From: an uncultured Prevotellaceae bacterium
GTDB lineage: Bacteria > Bacteroidota > Bacteroidia > Bacteroidales > Muribaculaceae
Length of the DNA stretch: 64,000 nucleotides
Reading direction: 5' to 3'
NCBI GenBank assembly: GCA_947165675.1
Contig: CAMVBJ010000012.1
Coordinates: 20,347 to 84,346, forward strand
A model generated the notes under the pieces. It saw only the letters and a program-made list of their open reading frames with translations, was not told where the DNA came from and ran no database searches. Below are positions 17,755 through 27,691 of the stretch, one piece after another (the first letter of the stretch is position 1; every line of letters begins with the position of its first letter). The position numbers and the translations under genes were made by a program.

Positions 17755-18492
17755 ATGAAACATCTTATACATACCCTCATCACCCTCACACTGGCACTCA
17801 CCATTGCCACCACGGGCTGGGCTCAATCGCGCCAGGAGGTACCCGAACGCAATCCTCAGAGCAAGTTCGCCATCAAGAAGGTAGATTTTGACCACGTCCA
17901 CGAGGTCATCACCAACCCCAAGAACGCTTACTACTACCCAAAACTGATGAAGGCCTACAACAGCAATGACACCACACTGAGTATCGAAGCTTGGAGAAAC
18001 TTCTACTACGGCTACACCTTCCAGGAAGACTACAACCCCTTCCGCGAGAGCGTCTATAGCAACGTGGTCGAGCAGTTGTACTACAAGCAGCCTCACTCCA
18101 GGGCCGAGTGTGACAGCATCGAGAAGTATGCCGAGTTGTCGCTCAACGACAACATGTTTGACCTCAACCAGATGAATTTCTACATCTACGTGCTCAAGGA
18201 AAAGAAGAAACACGCCCGTGCTGCCGTCTGCCAGTACCGCCTGGACCGCCTCATCGCCGCCATCATGTCGAGTGGCAAGGGCACTAAGGAGGAGCCCTGG
18301 GTCGTTATCGCTCCCGAGCATGAGTACAACATCATCAACTTCCTGGGCTTTGTCGCCACCGACCACGAGACCCAGGAGGGAGGCATCGACTACATCAAGG
18401 TACAACCCGTCGCTGGCAAGAGCGCCGAGGGCTTCTATTTCGACATCTCCCGCATGATGCAGATTGCCGCCCTCAAGTTCCCCGACATCTAA
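17755..18492 (+). CDS. secreted DUF4919 family protein
   Basis: 245 residues with a signal peptide (cleavage after about residue 22, TTGWAQ) and the hallmark DUF4919 stretches NAYYYPKLMKAYNSNDTTL and YYGYTFQEDYNPFRES. The family is common in Bacteroidota and has no known activity. The protein is probably periplasmic. No catalytic motif is apparent. Confidence 0.85.
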   Translation: MKHLIHTLITLTLALTIATTGWAQSRQEVPERNPQSKFAIKKVDFDHVHEVITNPKNAYYYPKLMKAYNSNDTTLSIEAWRNFYYGYTFQEDYNPFRESVYSNVVEQLYYKQPHSRAECDSIEKYAELSLNDNMFDLNQMNFYIYVLKEKKKHARAAVCQYRLDRLIAAIMSSGKGTKEEPWVVIAPEHEYNIINFLGFVATDHETQEGGIDYIKVQPVAGKSAEGFYFDISRMMQIAALKFPDI

Positions 18493-18570
18493 CCAACCAC
18501 CCCACAAAAAAACTACAAATTTCACAAATTCAACAAATTAAATCTTCAAGACAACAATTATTATTAAACA

Positions 18571-18636
18571 ACAAGAAATACAAGAAATACAATTTTACTG
18601 ACAATCAATTAATTGTATATCTTGTATTTCTTGTTT
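18571..18636. terminator. long AT-rich hairpin terminator
   Basis: The arms ACAAGAAATACAAGA and TCTTGTATTTCTTG, with an inner AATACAATT/AATTGTATA pairing, form a stem of about 22 bp, flanked by A- and T-rich tracts, so it can act on either strand. Only the DUF4919 gene needs it. Confidence 0.7.
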
Positions 18637-18691
18637 TCATTTTTTGTGGACAAAGAGTGGGTTTTATTGGTTGCGAATGGAATTATTTGAT

Positions 18692-18699
18692 TACCTTTG
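18692..18699 (+). promoter_or_regulatory. -7 box TACCTTTG for the acyl-CoA synthetase gene
   Basis: TACCTTTG lies 24 bases before the ATG at 18723, with TTGG at about 18667-18670 as a possible -33 element. It excludes the longer frame from 18657, which would start upstream of the promoter. Confidence 0.65.
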
Positions 18700-18722
18700 C
18701 AGCTAATAAACCCGTATCCGCT

Positions 18723-20387
18723 ATGATGAAGGAAAACCTGATCAAGATTTATGAGCGCAGTTTCATCGACAACTGGGAACTGCCCGTGTTGACTGACTAC
18801 AATACCGGCGAACGCCTCACCTATGGTGATTTTGCCCGCAATATCGCCAAGCTGCACCTGCTCTTTGAGAGCTGTGGCGTGAAGCAAGGCGACCGCATTG
18901 CCCTCATCGGCAAGAACATTCCTAACTGGATAACCACGTTCATGGCCACCATCACCTATGGAGCCGTCATTGTGCCCATCCTGCAAGAATTCAACCCCGC
19001 CGATGCCCAGCACATCATCAACCACAGCGAGGCGACAATGCTGTTCATCAGCAAGAACATCTGGGAAAACCTGGAGTTTGACAAGATGCCTCGCGTGCGC
19101 GCCGTCTTCCAGATCGAGGATATGAGCCTGGTTGCCGAAAAAGATGATTCCGACATTGTCGCCAAGGCCAAGGAGGGACTGGAAGATGCCTTCAAGAAGA
19201 AGTATGGTGAGGGTTTCTACCGCAATGATATCCATTATGCCGAGGTGCCCAACGATGCCCTGGTCGAGATCAATTACACGTCAGGAACGACAGGATTCAG
19301 CAAGGGCGTGATGCTCACTGCCAACAATCTGGCAGGCAACGTCGTGTATGGCATCAACTCAGGCCTTCACTATAAAGGGTCGAGAGGTTTAGCCTTCCTG
19401 CCGCTGGCTCATGCCTTTGGCTGCGCATTCGACATGCTGACCCCGCTGGCCGTGGGCTCACATATCACCCTGCTGGGCCGTATTCCCTCACCCAAGATCC
19501 TGGTCAAGGCCATGTCAGAGATCAGGCCCAATCTGGTTCTCACCGTGCCACTGGTACTCGAGAAAATCTATACCAAGATGATTGTGCCCATGATCAGCAA
19601 GGGCGCCTTGCGCTGGGCACTGGCAGTACCCTATCTGGACAAACGCATCTATAGCCAGATACGCAACAAGTTGATAGAGGCCTTCGGTGGCGAGTTTGAA
19701 GAGGTCATCGTGGGCGGTGCTCCCTTCAACGCCGAGGTCGAGGACTTCCTGTACAAGATCAAGTTCCCTTTCACCGTGGGCTACGGCATGACTGAGTGCG
19801 GTCCACTGGTGAGCCACACCCCCTGGCGAGAGTTTGTTCCCCACAGTGCTGGACGCATCTTGCCCGGCATCATGGAGTGCAAGATCCTGAGCGATGACCC
19901 CGAGAACATTCCAGGCGAGATCTGTGTGCGTGGCGAGAACGTCATGCAGGGCTATTTCCACAACACCGAGGCCACCGACAAGGTTCTCCACGACGACGGA
20001 TGGCTACACACGGGCGACATGGGTACACTGAATGCTGATGGCACATTATTTATAAGGGGACGTTTGAAGACGATGCTCTTGAGCTCAAGCGGACAGAACA
20101 TCTATCCCGAGGAAATTGAGGCCAAGTTGAACAACATGCTCTACGTGAGCGAGAGCCTCGTGGTCATGCGCGAAGGCAAACTGGTAGCCCTGGTTTATCC
20201 TGACTACGATGCCATGGACCAGTTGGGAGTCACCCGCGACAAGCTGCCAGGTCTCATGGAGGACATCCGCACCGAGCTCAACAAACTGGTGGCCCCCTAT
20301 GAGCGAATCGCCAAGATCCAGCTCATCGCCACCGAGTTTGAAAAGACGCCAAAACGCAGCATCAAACGTTACCTCTACAGTAACTGA
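18723..20387 (+). CDS. AMP-binding long-chain acyl-CoA synthetase
   Basis: About 554 residues of the ANL superfamily: P-loop-like motif YTSGTTGFSKGVM, the GYGMTECGP motif, the TGDMG motif and the hinge RGRLKTM, with a C-terminal lysine in TPKRSIKR. It activates a fatty acid through an acyl-adenylate to acyl-CoA (FadD-like). It is shorter than E. coli FadD-type enzymes only at the N-terminus. Two adjacent ATG codons open the frame. It stands as a single gene with its own promoter. Confidence 0.9.
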   Translation: MMKENLIKIYERSFIDNWELPVLTDYNTGERLTYGDFARNIAKLHLLFESCGVKQGDRIALIGKNIPNWITTFMATITYGAVIVPILQEFNPADAQHIINHSEATMLFISKNIWENLEFDKMPRVRAVFQIEDMSLVAEKDDSDIVAKAKEGLEDAFKKKYGEGFYRNDIHYAEVPNDALVEINYTSGTTGFSKGVMLTANNLAGNVVYGINSGLHYKGSRGLAFLPLAHAFGCAFDMLTPLAVGSHITLLGRIPSPKILVKAMSEIRPNLVLTVPLVLEKIYTKMIVPMISKGALRWALAVPYLDKRIYSQIRNKLIEAFGGEFEEVIVGGAPFNAEVEDFLYKIKFPFTVGYGMTECGPLVSHTPWREFVPHSAGRILPGIMECKILSDDPENIPGEICVRGENVMQGYFHNTEATDKVLHDDGWLHTGDMGTLNADGTLFIRGRLKTMLLSSSGQNIYPEEIEAKLNNMLYVSESLVVMREGKLVALVYPDYDAMDQLGVTRDKLPGLMEDIRTELNKLVAPYERIAKIQLIATEFEKTPKRSIKRYLYSN

Positions 20388-20567
20388 TTTCGGAGCCAAA
20401 AACGGCTATTTTGTCAAGGCATATATGTAGTATTAACAAAAATTAACAGACATCCACACAAGGGTGTCTGTTATTTTAACTTATTGATAGACAGCCTATA
20501 ACAAAGTGTTTTGTGAATCATTTTCATGGTCGGGCAAAAAAAGTGAATAAAAAAAAGTCGAAAAAAG

Positions 20568-20597
20568 TTTGCAGGTGAAAATTTTGTTATAATTTTG
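20568..20597 (+). promoter_or_regulatory. promoter TTTG-N18-TAATTTTG
   Basis: TTTG at 20568-20571 and TAATTTTG at 20590-20597 lie 56 bases before the small lipoprotein gene. Confidence 0.65.
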
Positions 20598-20653
20598 CAG
20601 CGATTTTAACAACTGAAAATTAATTGTTTTATTATTTAAAATTACAGAAGAAA

Positions 20654-20875
20654 ATGAAGAAGTTAGTTTTAGCTCTTGCTGTTATCGCTAGCGTTAGCAT
20701 GATTTCATGCCAGTCCAACAACACCGAGGCCACCGCTGAGGAGGCTGTTGACACCACCGCCGTTGTTGAGGAGACCGTTGACACCGCTGCTGCCGTTGTT
20801 GATAGCGCTGCTGCTGTTGTTGATAGCGCCGCTACCGAGGCTCCCGTTGAGGCTGAGGCTGCTCCCGCTGAGTAA
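20654..20875 (+). CDS. small Ala/Val/Asp-rich lipoprotein
   Basis: 73 residues: a lipoprotein signal (MKKLVLALAVIASVSMISC, lipobox Cys19) then a low-complexity acidic tail built of VVDSAAA repeats and Glu/Ala/Pro. The repeat is visible in the DNA as two near-identical GTTGTTGATAGCGC segments. It has its own promoter and terminator, so it is a real monocistronic gene. The ATG at 20654 starts the signal peptide; the longer frame does not. Function is unknown; short, strongly expressed lipoproteins of this kind could be envelope spacers. Confidence 0.8.
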   Translation: MKKLVLALAVIASVSMISCQSNNTEATAEEAVDTTAVVEETVDTAAAVVDSAAAVVDSAATEAPVEAEAAPAE

Positions 20876-20900
20876 GCAAGACTTTACAACAAGAGAGTTT

Positions 20901-20937
20901 GAAGCTGTTCCCGCCGTTAGGCCCGAGCAGCTTTTTT
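20901..20937 (+). terminator. rho-independent terminator of the small lipoprotein gene
   Basis: The stem AAGCTGTTC with GAGCAGCTT and a 13-base loop is followed by TTTTTATA. Confidence 0.85.
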
Positions 20938-20959
20938 ATATGTGTTAGTATAATCAATT

Positions 20960-21004
20960 CACCCTATAGCAACTATCTCGACACGACAGAGAAGCTATAG
21001 GGTG
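20960..21004 (-). terminator. hairpin terminator of nagB
   Basis: An 11-bp perfect stem (CACCCTATAGC with GCTATAGGGTG) lies 31 bases past the nagB stop on the minus strand. Confidence 0.65.
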
Positions 21005-21034
21005 ATATTGTAATATCTTGACAGATGCCTGTGA

Positions 21035-21844
21035 TTACAGCAGGGTGTCAGGGTCGAGGTTGGCGGCCTCAATGTCCTTGAAGTAGCGATAGGTGCTCAC
21101 CTTGAGCTCATCGACGGCCATCTCGTCGGCGATAATGACAGCATGGGGATGCATCTGCAGGGCGCTCAGGGTGCACATGTGGGACACACCACCCTCGACA
21201 GCCTGTTGCAGGGCGCGAGCCTTGCCGTGACCGTTGACGATGATCATCACCTCGCGGGCATCCATCACAGTGCCCACACCCACTGTCAATGCCGTCTTGG
21301 GCACCTTGTTCAAGTCGCCGTCAAAGAAGCGGCTATTGGCGATGATGGTGTCACGGGTGAGCGTCTTCTGGCGCGTACGTGACGTGAGCGACGAGCCTGG
21401 CTCGTTGAAGGCGATGTGCCCGTCGGGACCCACACCACCCATGAACAGGTCGATGCCACCAGCCGCCTGGATACGCGCCTCGTAGTCTGCACACTCCTTT
21501 ACCAGGTCGGGGGCATTCCCGTTCAGTATATTGACATTCTCGGGTTTAATATCGATGTGGGAGAAGAAATTATTCCACATGAACGAGTGATAACTCTCGG
21601 GGTGCTCCTCGGGCAGGTTGCAATACTCGTCCATATTAAAGGTAATGACATGCTCGAACGATACCTTGCCGGCCTTGTTCATGGCGATGAGTTCACGGTA
21701 CATGCCCAGAGGGGAACTCCCCGTTGGACAGCCTAATTTAAAAGGTTTCTCGGCCGTGGGATTGGCCTCATTGATGCGCTTGGCGACAAAGCGGGCAGCC
21801 CACTTTGACACGTTCTCGTAATCTGGTTCAATGATAAGTCTCAT
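21035..21844 (-). CDS. nagB: glucosamine-6-phosphate deaminase
   Basis: 269 residues, close to the 266 of E. coli NagB. Motifs: [13 protein letters not shown] for phosphate binding, NMDEY with the catalytic Asp, and [14 protein letters not shown] with the Asp-His-Glu triad. It converts glucosamine-6-phosphate to fructose-6-phosphate and ammonia in the cytoplasm, feeding amino-sugar carbon into glycolysis. It is transcribed divergently from surE; no nagA is nearby. Confidence 0.96.
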   Translation of the reverse strand: MRLIIEPDYENVSKWAARFVAKRINEANPTAEKPFKLGCPTGSSPLGMYRELIAMNKAGKVSFEHVITFNMDEYCNLPEEHPESYHSFMWNNFFSHIDIKPENVNILNGNAPDLVKECADYEARIQAAGGIDLFMGGVGPDGHIAFNEPGSSLTSRTRQKTLTRDTIIANSRFFDGDLNKVPKTALTVGVGTVMDAREVMIIVNGHGKARALQQAVEGGVSHMCTLSALQMHPHAVIIADEMAVDELKVSTYRYFKDIEAANLDPDTLL

Positions 21845-21880
21845 AATTCTTGATTTTGATTAGAATTGCATTTCACTTGG

Positions 21881-21888
21881 CAAAGTTA
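21881..21888 (-). promoter_or_regulatory. -7 box TAACTTTG for nagB
   Basis: The minus strand reads TAACTTTG 37 bases before nagB, with CAAA (TTTG on the minus strand) at 21911-21914. It is back to back with the surE promoter. Confidence 0.6.
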
Positions 21889-21921
21889 AACCATTTCTGC
21901 CAATTCTACACAAAAAAGTTG

Positions 21922-21929
21922 TAACTTTG
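21922..21929 (+). promoter_or_regulatory. -7 box TAACTTTG for surE
   Basis: TAACTTTG lies 27 bases before the surE ATG. Its -33 region overlaps that of nagB. Confidence 0.6.
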
Positions 21930-21955
21930 CACCCACATTCAACAAAGCAAACCTC

Positions 21956-22732
21956 ATGGACAACAATAGACCACTCATCCTCATCAGCAATGATGACGGA
22001 TACCACTATAACGGTATCCACTCGCTCATCAAAGTGGCTCAGTGCTACGGCGACGTGTTTGTCGCAGCACCAGCCGAACATCAGAGCGGCAAGTCGAGTG
22101 CCATATCACTCGACCGCCCCGTGCGAGCCCATCTTGTGGAGCGACGCGAGGGGTTCACAGCCTATGAGGTGAGCGGCACTCCCGCCGATTGTGTCAAGCT
22201 CGCCATCAGCCAGCTCATGACGGACCGCCAGCCCGATCTGGTGCTGGCCGGCGTCAACCACGGCTACAACATGGGCATCAGCTCACTGTACAGCGGCACG
22301 ATGGCGTGTGTGTATGAGGGCATCATGCACGGTGTTCCCTCGATTGCCTTCTCCTATGGCGTGTTCACCCGCGATGCCGACACAGACGCTTGTCAGCCAC
22401 TGATCGAGCAGGTATTGAAATCAGTATTGGCCAAGGGTCTGCCCGAGGGTGTCTGCTTGAATGTGAACATCCCTCCATTCACTCAAGGTGACATCAAGGG
22501 ACTCAAGGTCACCACGAGCGACCTGGGCCGCTGGGTCAACGAGTGGGAAAAACGCGAGCACCCCATGGGAGGCGACTACTACTGGATGACGGGCGACTAT
22601 GAGATGGCCGATGAAAACGACGACCGCACCGACATGTACTGGTTGCGCCGCCATTACGCCACCGTGACGCCATGCCACATCGATCAGACCGACCACGAGT
22701 CGCTGGGCAAGATCGCCGACATGCTGTTGTAA
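21956..22732 (+). CDS. surE: 5'/3'-nucleotidase SurE
   Basis: 258 residues. The SurE metal site is visible: SNDDGY (Asp13, Asp14), the Ser-containing loop [12 protein letters not shown], and VNHGYN (Asn). SurE proteins dephosphorylate nucleoside monophosphates and help in stationary-phase survival; they are cytoplasmic, metal dependent and dimeric. gltX follows after 40 bases on the same strand. Confidence 0.95.
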   Translation: MDNNRPLILISNDDGYHYNGIHSLIKVAQCYGDVFVAAPAEHQSGKSSAISLDRPVRAHLVERREGFTAYEVSGTPADCVKLAISQLMTDRQPDLVLAGVNHGYNMGISSLYSGTMACVYEGIMHGVPSIAFSYGVFTRDADTDACQPLIEQVLKSVLAKGLPEGVCLNVNIPPFTQGDIKGLKVTTSDLGRWVNEWEKREHPMGGDYYWMTGDYEMADENDDRTDMYWLRRHYATVTPCHIDQTDHESLGKIADMLL

Positions 22733-22772
22733 TCAACATCTACACTTTAACATAAAACTAACAGACAAGATA

Positions 22773-24311
22773 ATGGAACGACGAGTAAGAGTGCGCTTTG
22801 CGCCTTCACCCACAGGTCCGCTTCACATTGGCGGCGTGCGTACTGCACTGTATAATTACCTGTTTGCCCGCCAGCATGGCGGCGACATGATCCTGCGCAT
22901 CGAGGACACCGACAGCACCCGCTTTGTGTCCGGCGCCGAGGAATACATCAACGAGGCCCTGCAGTGGCTGGGCATCGGCATCGACGAGGGCGTGCGCGAG
23001 GGCGGCAACTACGGTCCCTACAAGCAGAGCGAACGCCGCGACCTGTACCGCAAGTACATGCAGCAACTGGTCGATGACGGCAAGGCCTATTATGCATTTG
23101 ACACGCCCGAGGAGCTCGACGCCAAACGTCAAGAAATCAAGAATTTTCAATATGACGCACGCACACGCGGCATGATGCGCAACTCGCTGTCACTGCCTGC
23201 CGACGAGGTAAAGGCTCTCATGGACAAGGGTGAGAAATGGGTGGTCCGATTCCGCATCGAGCCAAACCAGGATGTCGTGGTTCATGACCTGCTGCGCGGT
23301 GATGTGACCATCAACTCGTCGATTCTCGACGACAAGGTGCTCTACAAGAGTGCCGACGACCTGCCCACCTATCACCTGGCCAACATCGTCGATGACCACT
23401 TGATGGAAGTGTCCCACGTCATCCGTGGTGAGGAATGGCTGCCCAGCGCCCCACTGCACGTGCTGCTCTACAAGGCATTTGGCTGGGAAGACACCATGCC
23501 TGCATTTGTCCACCTGCCACTGCTGCTTAAACCTGATGGCAAGGGCAAGTTGAGCAAGCGTGATGGCGACCGCCTGGGATTCCCGGTGTTCCCACTCGAC
23601 TGGAACGACCCCAAGAGCGGTGAGCGCTCCAGCGGTTACCGCGAGGCGGGCTACCTGCCTCAAGCCGTGGTCAACTTCCTCGCCCTGCTGGGCTGGAACC
23701 CCGGTGATGACCGTGAGATTTTCTCGATGGACGACCTTATCAAGGAGTTCTCTATCGACCACTGCTCACGCAAGGGCGCCAAGTTTGACTTTGAGAAAGG
23801 CAAGTGGTTCAATCACGAATACCTGATGAATATGGACGATAACGAGCTTGCCCAGATGTTCAAGCCCGTCATGGAGCAGCATGGCGTCAACGTGACCGAT
23901 TACAGTGACGAGTTTATCGCTCAGGTCGTGGCGCTGGTCAAGAGCCGTGCCAACTTTGTGGGCGACTTGTGGGACCAGGCCAACTTCTTCTTCATCCGCC
24001 CCACCAGCTACAGCGAGAAGGACATCCGCAAGCGCTGGAAGCCAGAGACACCCGAACTCATGCGACAGCTTGCTGGACTGCTTGACACGACCGATATGGA
24101 AAATGCCGAGGCCTGTGAAGCTGTTGTTATGGATTGGATCGACAAGAACGGCTACCACAAGGGCAACGTGATGAACGCCTTCCGCCTCACTGTCGTCGGC
24201 GAGTGCCGTGGACCACACATGTTTGAGATCACCAAGCTGCTGGGCCACGATGAGATACTTGCACGTCTCAACACTGGCATCGAAAAGATTCAACTCCCCG
24301 CCGATGCGTAA
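22773..24311 (+). CDS. gltX: glutamyl-tRNA synthetase
   Basis: 512 residues of a class I synthetase: the HIGH-like motif PLHIGG near residues 16-21 in [18 protein letters not shown] and the KMSKS-like motif KLSKRDG near residue 259. It charges tRNA-Glu with glutamate. The length is slightly above the E. coli enzyme. Its last 8 bases overlap the next gene's start, suggesting translational coupling. Confidence 0.97.
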   Translation: MERRVRVRFAPSPTGPLHIGGVRTALYNYLFARQHGGDMILRIEDTDSTRFVSGAEEYINEALQWLGIGIDEGVREGGNYGPYKQSERRDLYRKYMQQLVDDGKAYYAFDTPEELDAKRQEIKNFQYDARTRGMMRNSLSLPADEVKALMDKGEKWVVRFRIEPNQDVVVHDLLRGDVTINSSILDDKVLYKSADDLPTYHLANIVDDHLMEVSHVIRGEEWLPSAPLHVLLYKAFGWEDTMPAFVHLPLLLKPDGKGKLSKRDGDRLGFPVFPLDWNDPKSGERSSGYREAGYLPQAVVNFLALLGWNPGDDREIFSMDDLIKEFSIDHCSRKGAKFDFEKGKWFNHEYLMNMDDNELAQMFKPVMEQHGVNVTDYSDEFIAQVVALVKSRANFVGDLWDQANFFFIRPTSYSEKDIRKRWKPETPELMRQLAGLLDTTDMENAEACEAVVMDWIDKNGYHKGNVMNAFRLTVVGECRGPHMFEITKLLGHDEILARLNTGIEKIQLPADA

Positions 24312-25392
24312 CTGGCTGTTCGCCATATTGACTCTCATTCTCACCATTCCGCCTCTTGCAGCCCAGGAGGTGGAATGGAGTGTTGATGCCAGCACAGTCA
24401 TCAACAACCGTGAGGGGGGCGACGACAGAGAAACACCCGACCAGACTATAGCCTTCACGCGCCTGGCTCCTGAAGTGGGCGTTTCCCTGATGGAGGGTAC
24501 TCATGTGCTCAAGGGAGGTGTCGTATGGTTCCAGCCCATGATCGACAACATGAATGGCTACAAGATATTGCCCACACTCTACTACCGCTACAACGATAAG
24601 AGCGGATGGCACGTGACCGCCGGACTGCTGCCCCGCTCGCTCATGGTGGAGCGCAGCCCCCGCTACATGTGGAGCGATTCGCTCAATTATTGCCAGCCCA
24701 ACATCCGCGGCATCATGGTTCAACTCATCAAGCCCACGGGATATACCGAGGCGCTGGTGGACTGGCGTCAATTACAGACCGAGAATCAGCGCGAGGCCTT
24801 CACCATCATGGCCAATACCGACTGGCGAATCGCTGGCCCGATGAGATTAGGCGGTCACATCCAGTACAGCCACTTGGCAATGTCCCGTCACCATGGCGAG
24901 GATCAGCATGTCAACGATGACGTGATCATCAACCCGATGGCATCTCTTGACTTGTCAGGTCGCACTATTCTCGACTCGCTGCGCCTCTCGGCGGGAGCCA
25001 TTATTGCCATGCAGCGTGACCGTGGCACTGACCACTGGGACAGGCCTGCTGGATTTCTTGCCACAGCGACAGCACGCTGGCGCTGGATCGAGCTGGACGA
25101 GACCTTCTACACGGGTCAGCGCCTCATGCCACTGTATGCCAAGTTCGGCAGCCAACTCATCCAGGGCGACCCTCACTACAACAACAAGACCTACAGCCGC
25201 ACCGACCTCGTATTCCATATCGTGAGCAACCGTTTTATAGACTTGACGGGGTCTCTCACGCTTCATGTGACCGACAAGTATACAGGCTTCTGGCAACAAG
25301 TAGCCTGCCGCTTCTACCTTGACAACAACTTGTGGAAACGGCGTCATGACAACAACTACCTCAAGAGCGGTCGCTTACAACAACTCTACTAA
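24304..25392 (+). CDS. exported beta-barrel-like protein of unknown function
   Basis: 362 residues from the ATG that overlaps the gltX stop codon; this start gives a clean signal peptide ([21 protein letters not shown]). The mature part is rich in alternating aromatic and polar strands ([39 protein letters not shown]) with a strand-like C-terminal region, as in outer-membrane barrels. No family was recognised. It is co-transcribed with gltX and waaA by position, but without a known functional link. Confidence 0.65.
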   Translation: MRNWLFAILTLILTIPPLAAQEVEWSVDASTVINNREGGDDRETPDQTIAFTRLAPEVGVSLMEGTHVLKGGVVWFQPMIDNMNGYKILPTLYYRYNDKSGWHVTAGLLPRSLMVERSPRYMWSDSLNYCQPNIRGIMVQLIKPTGYTEALVDWRQLQTENQREAFTIMANTDWRIAGPMRLGGHIQYSHLAMSRHHGEDQHVNDDVIINPMASLDLSGRTILDSLRLSAGAIIAMQRDRGTDHWDRPAGFLATATARWRWIELDETFYTGQRLMPLYAKFGSQLIQGDPHYNNKTYSRTDLVFHIVSNRFIDLTGSLTLHVTDKYTGFWQQVACRFYLDNNLWKRRHDNNYLKSGRLQQLY

Positions 25393-25413
25393 TAACTAAA
25401 AACTCAGAGTCCT

Positions 25414-26670
25414 ATGGATCCTATTTATAATATAGGTGTAGCCACCTATCGCAACGCCGTTAAGATCGCCGCAGTGCGTAACCCCAAGGCTAAATTGATG
25501 TTACGCGGACAGCGGCGCTGCTTCCGCACACTGCAACGCAAACTGGACCCCACTGGCGGCTACATCTGGATTCACGCCTCGTCGCTGGGCGAGTTTGAGC
25601 AGGGACGTCCACTTATCGAGAGAATCAAGCGTGATCGCCCCGATGCCCGCATCCTGTTGTCGTTTTTCTCACCGTCGGGCTACGAGGTGCGCAAGAACTT
25701 CAGCATGGTGGACACCGTGGTCTATCTGCCCTTTGACCTGCCTGCCAATGTGAAGAAATTCCTCGACATCGTTAAGCCATCAGTGGCCATCTTTGTCAAG
25801 TATGAATTCTGGGGCAACTACTTGAGCGCTCTCAAGCACCGGGGCATACCCACCTACATCATCTCGGCCATCTTCCGGCCCAAGCAGATCTTTTTCCGCC
25901 CCTGGGGCGGCATGTTCCGCAAGATGCTCAAGTGCTTCGACACACTGTTTGTCCAGAACGAACTGTCACGCGACCTGCTGGCAGGCATCGGAATTGACAA
26001 CGTGGTGATTGCTGGCGACACCCGCTTTGACCGCGTAGCCGACGTGCGCGCCGCTGCACGCGAGTTCCCCCTCGTGGCCAAGTTTGTCGATAATGCCAAG
26101 TTCACGCTTGTCATGGGTAGTTCCTGGCCCCCAGACGAAGATATCGTCATCCCTTACTTCAATGCCCACCCTGACATGAAACTCATCATCGCGCCCCACG
26201 AGTTCGATCGCCACCGCCTGCATGTGCTCATGTCCAAGCTCTCACGCCCAGCCCGCTTCTACAGCGAGGCCACGACCAATAATGTTTCTAATGCCGACTG
26301 CCTGATTATCGATAGCTTCGGCTTGCTGTCATCTCTCTACCGTTATGGGCAGGCCGCCTATGTGGGAGGCGGTTTTGGGGCAGGCATCCACAACATCAAC
26401 GAGGCCGCCGTGTACGGCATTCCCGTGATCTTTGGCCCCAAGCACCACAAGTTCCAAGAGGCCAGCGACCTCATCGCCCTTGATGGCGCCATGAGCATCC
26501 ACGATGCCGACAGTTTCTCGGCAGCCATGGACCCCCTACTCGAGAACGAGCCCCTGCGGCTCAAGTGCGGCAAGACCGCCGGAGACTACATCCAGACCCA
26601 CTTGGGCGGCACCCAACTCATCTATGACCACATCTTCAATACCCAATCCAGCCCACAATCCGAACCCTGA
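25414..26670 (+). CDS. waaA: 3-deoxy-D-manno-octulosonic acid (Kdo) transferase
   Basis: 418 residues of GT30: the N-terminal domain with IWIHASSLGEFEQGRPL (the catalytic Glu of the family lies in SLGEFEQ), KYEFWGNYL, and the C-terminal nucleotide-sugar domain with GGGFGAGIHNINEAAVYG and FGPKHHKFQEA. It adds Kdo to lipid IVA at the cytoplasmic face of the inner membrane in lipopolysaccharide synthesis. The N-terminal anchor is only weakly hydrophobic. It lies 21 bases after the barrel-like gene. Confidence 0.94.
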   Translation: MDPIYNIGVATYRNAVKIAAVRNPKAKLMLRGQRRCFRTLQRKLDPTGGYIWIHASSLGEFEQGRPLIERIKRDRPDARILLSFFSPSGYEVRKNFSMVDTVVYLPFDLPANVKKFLDIVKPSVAIFVKYEFWGNYLSALKHRGIPTYIISAIFRPKQIFFRPWGGMFRKMLKCFDTLFVQNELSRDLLAGIGIDNVVIAGDTRFDRVADVRAAAREFPLVAKFVDNAKFTLVMGSSWPPDEDIVIPYFNAHPDMKLIIAPHEFDRHRLHVLMSKLSRPARFYSEATTNNVSNADCLIIDSFGLLSSLYRYGQAAYVGGGFGAGIHNINEAAVYGIPVIFGPKHHKFQEASDLIALDGAMSIHDADSFSAAMDPLLENEPLRLKCGKTAGDYIQTHLGGTQLIYDHIFNTQSSPQSEP

Positions 26671-26707
26671 TTGCTAATATACAATTTAAAAAAAAGTTGT
26701 AAAATCG

Positions 26708-26738
26708 TTGAATATTAGCGAGAAATGTTATACCTTTG
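26708..26738 (+). promoter_or_regulatory. promoter TTG-N20-TACCTTTG for the DUF177-rpmF block
   Basis: TTG at 26708-26710 and TACCTTTG at 26731-26738 lie 26 bases before the DUF177 gene. Confidence 0.7.
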
Positions 26739-26764
26739 TGGCGCTTTAACGAAAATTTCAGGAG

Positions 26765-27310
26765 ATGGTAGATGCTTTGAAGTTGAGACTCAAGACGTTA
26801 CCGTTTGGCACTCATACGGTTGAGTGTCATCTTGACGAGTCGTTTTTTGACCTTGACGAGCAGACCGAGGTGCGACGAGCTACCGTGGATGTCACGCTCA
26901 ATGTGACCCGCAAGAGCGAGAGCACTTACCGCCTGGAGATCGCATGCGACGGCACAGTGACCATACCCTGTGACCGATGCCTTGACGATCTGGATTTGCC
27001 GGTGGAAACGGACTACTGCCTGAACGTTGAGCAAATGGGCACCGAGCTTGACGACACTGCCGACGAGCTCTTGATCGTGCCATCGGACTGGCGAGAGCTG
27101 GATGTCGCGCCCATCGTGCGCGACACCGTGTTGCTTGCCATACCGATGACGCACTGTCATGAGAACGAAGACGACTGCAATGCCGACATGCTTGACTTGC
27201 TCGACAGTCATCGCGCCGAGGCCGTCCCCGACGATGCCGATGGCGACCCAAGTGAAACAACCGGCACCGACCCTAGGTGGGAGGTGCTTAAAAGATTGAA
27301 AGAACAATAA
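26765..27310 (+). CDS. DUF177 (YceD-like) protein
   Basis: 181 residues with the family centre CDGTVTIPCDRCLDDLDLPVE. DUF177 proteins are found upstream of rpmF throughout bacteria and are linked to 23S rRNA accumulation. The cysteines CxxC in PCDRC could bind metal. The start is an ATG at 26765 just after GGAG; the acidic tail matches family members. It is followed by rpmF after 21 bases. Confidence 0.9.
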   Translation: MVDALKLRLKTLPFGTHTVECHLDESFFDLDEQTEVRRATVDVTLNVTRKSESTYRLEIACDGTVTIPCDRCLDDLDLPVETDYCLNVEQMGTELDDTADELLIVPSDWRELDVAPIVRDTVLLAIPMTHCHENEDDCNADMLDLLDSHRAEAVPDDADGDPSETTGTDPRWEVLKRLKEQ

Positions 27311-27331
27311 CTTTTAAATAACAACAAGAAA

Positions 27332-27514
27332 ATGGCACATCCTAAAAGAAGACAGTCAAAGACTCGTACCGCTAAGCGCCGCACCCACGACGTGGCTGTG
27401 GCTCCGACCATCGCTCAGTGCAGTAACTGTGGTGCATGGCATGTTTATCACACCGTATGCCCCGAGTGCGGTTACTACCGTGGCAAGAACGTGATGAACA
27501 AGGAGGAAGCCTAA
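27332..27514 (+). CDS. rpmF: 50S ribosomal protein L32
   Basis: 60 residues: the basic N-terminus AHPKRRQSKTRTAKRR and a CxxC-CxxC zinc ribbon (CSNCGAWHVYHTVCPECG), so this is the zinc-binding paralogue type. It is a structural part of the large ribosomal subunit. Confidence 0.97.
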   Translation: MAHPKRRQSKTRTAKRRTHDVAVAPTIAQCSNCGAWHVYHTVCPECGYYRGKNVMNKEEA

Positions 27515-27576
27515 ATCGTACCGATGCCGTGGACACGGTTCTTGCCGCACGCGGCACACACGATTAGAGCAAACGA

Positions 27577-27631
27577 AATATCCTGAATGGGCTGAATCCA
27601 CATGCTGGTGTTCATCCGCATTTGGGATATT
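27577..27631 (+). other. structured element between rpmF and fabH
   Basis: A 13-bp stem with two G-U pairs (AATATCCTGAATG with CATTTGGGATATT) encloses a 29-base loop in the 177-base rpmF-fabH spacer. It lacks a T-run, so it could be a processing site, weak terminator or leader regulator. plsX, which in many bacteria sits here, is absent. Confidence 0.45.
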
Positions 27632-27691
27632 GAATTTAACAGGCTTGCTTCAATTTTATCTTAAAAAAGAATAGAAAACGCTTTCGAGCTT

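Noticed and set aside
17257..18525. 422-codon antisense frame
   Set aside because: It spans two plus-strand genes and their gap and has no recognisable family; both opposite genes are well supported.
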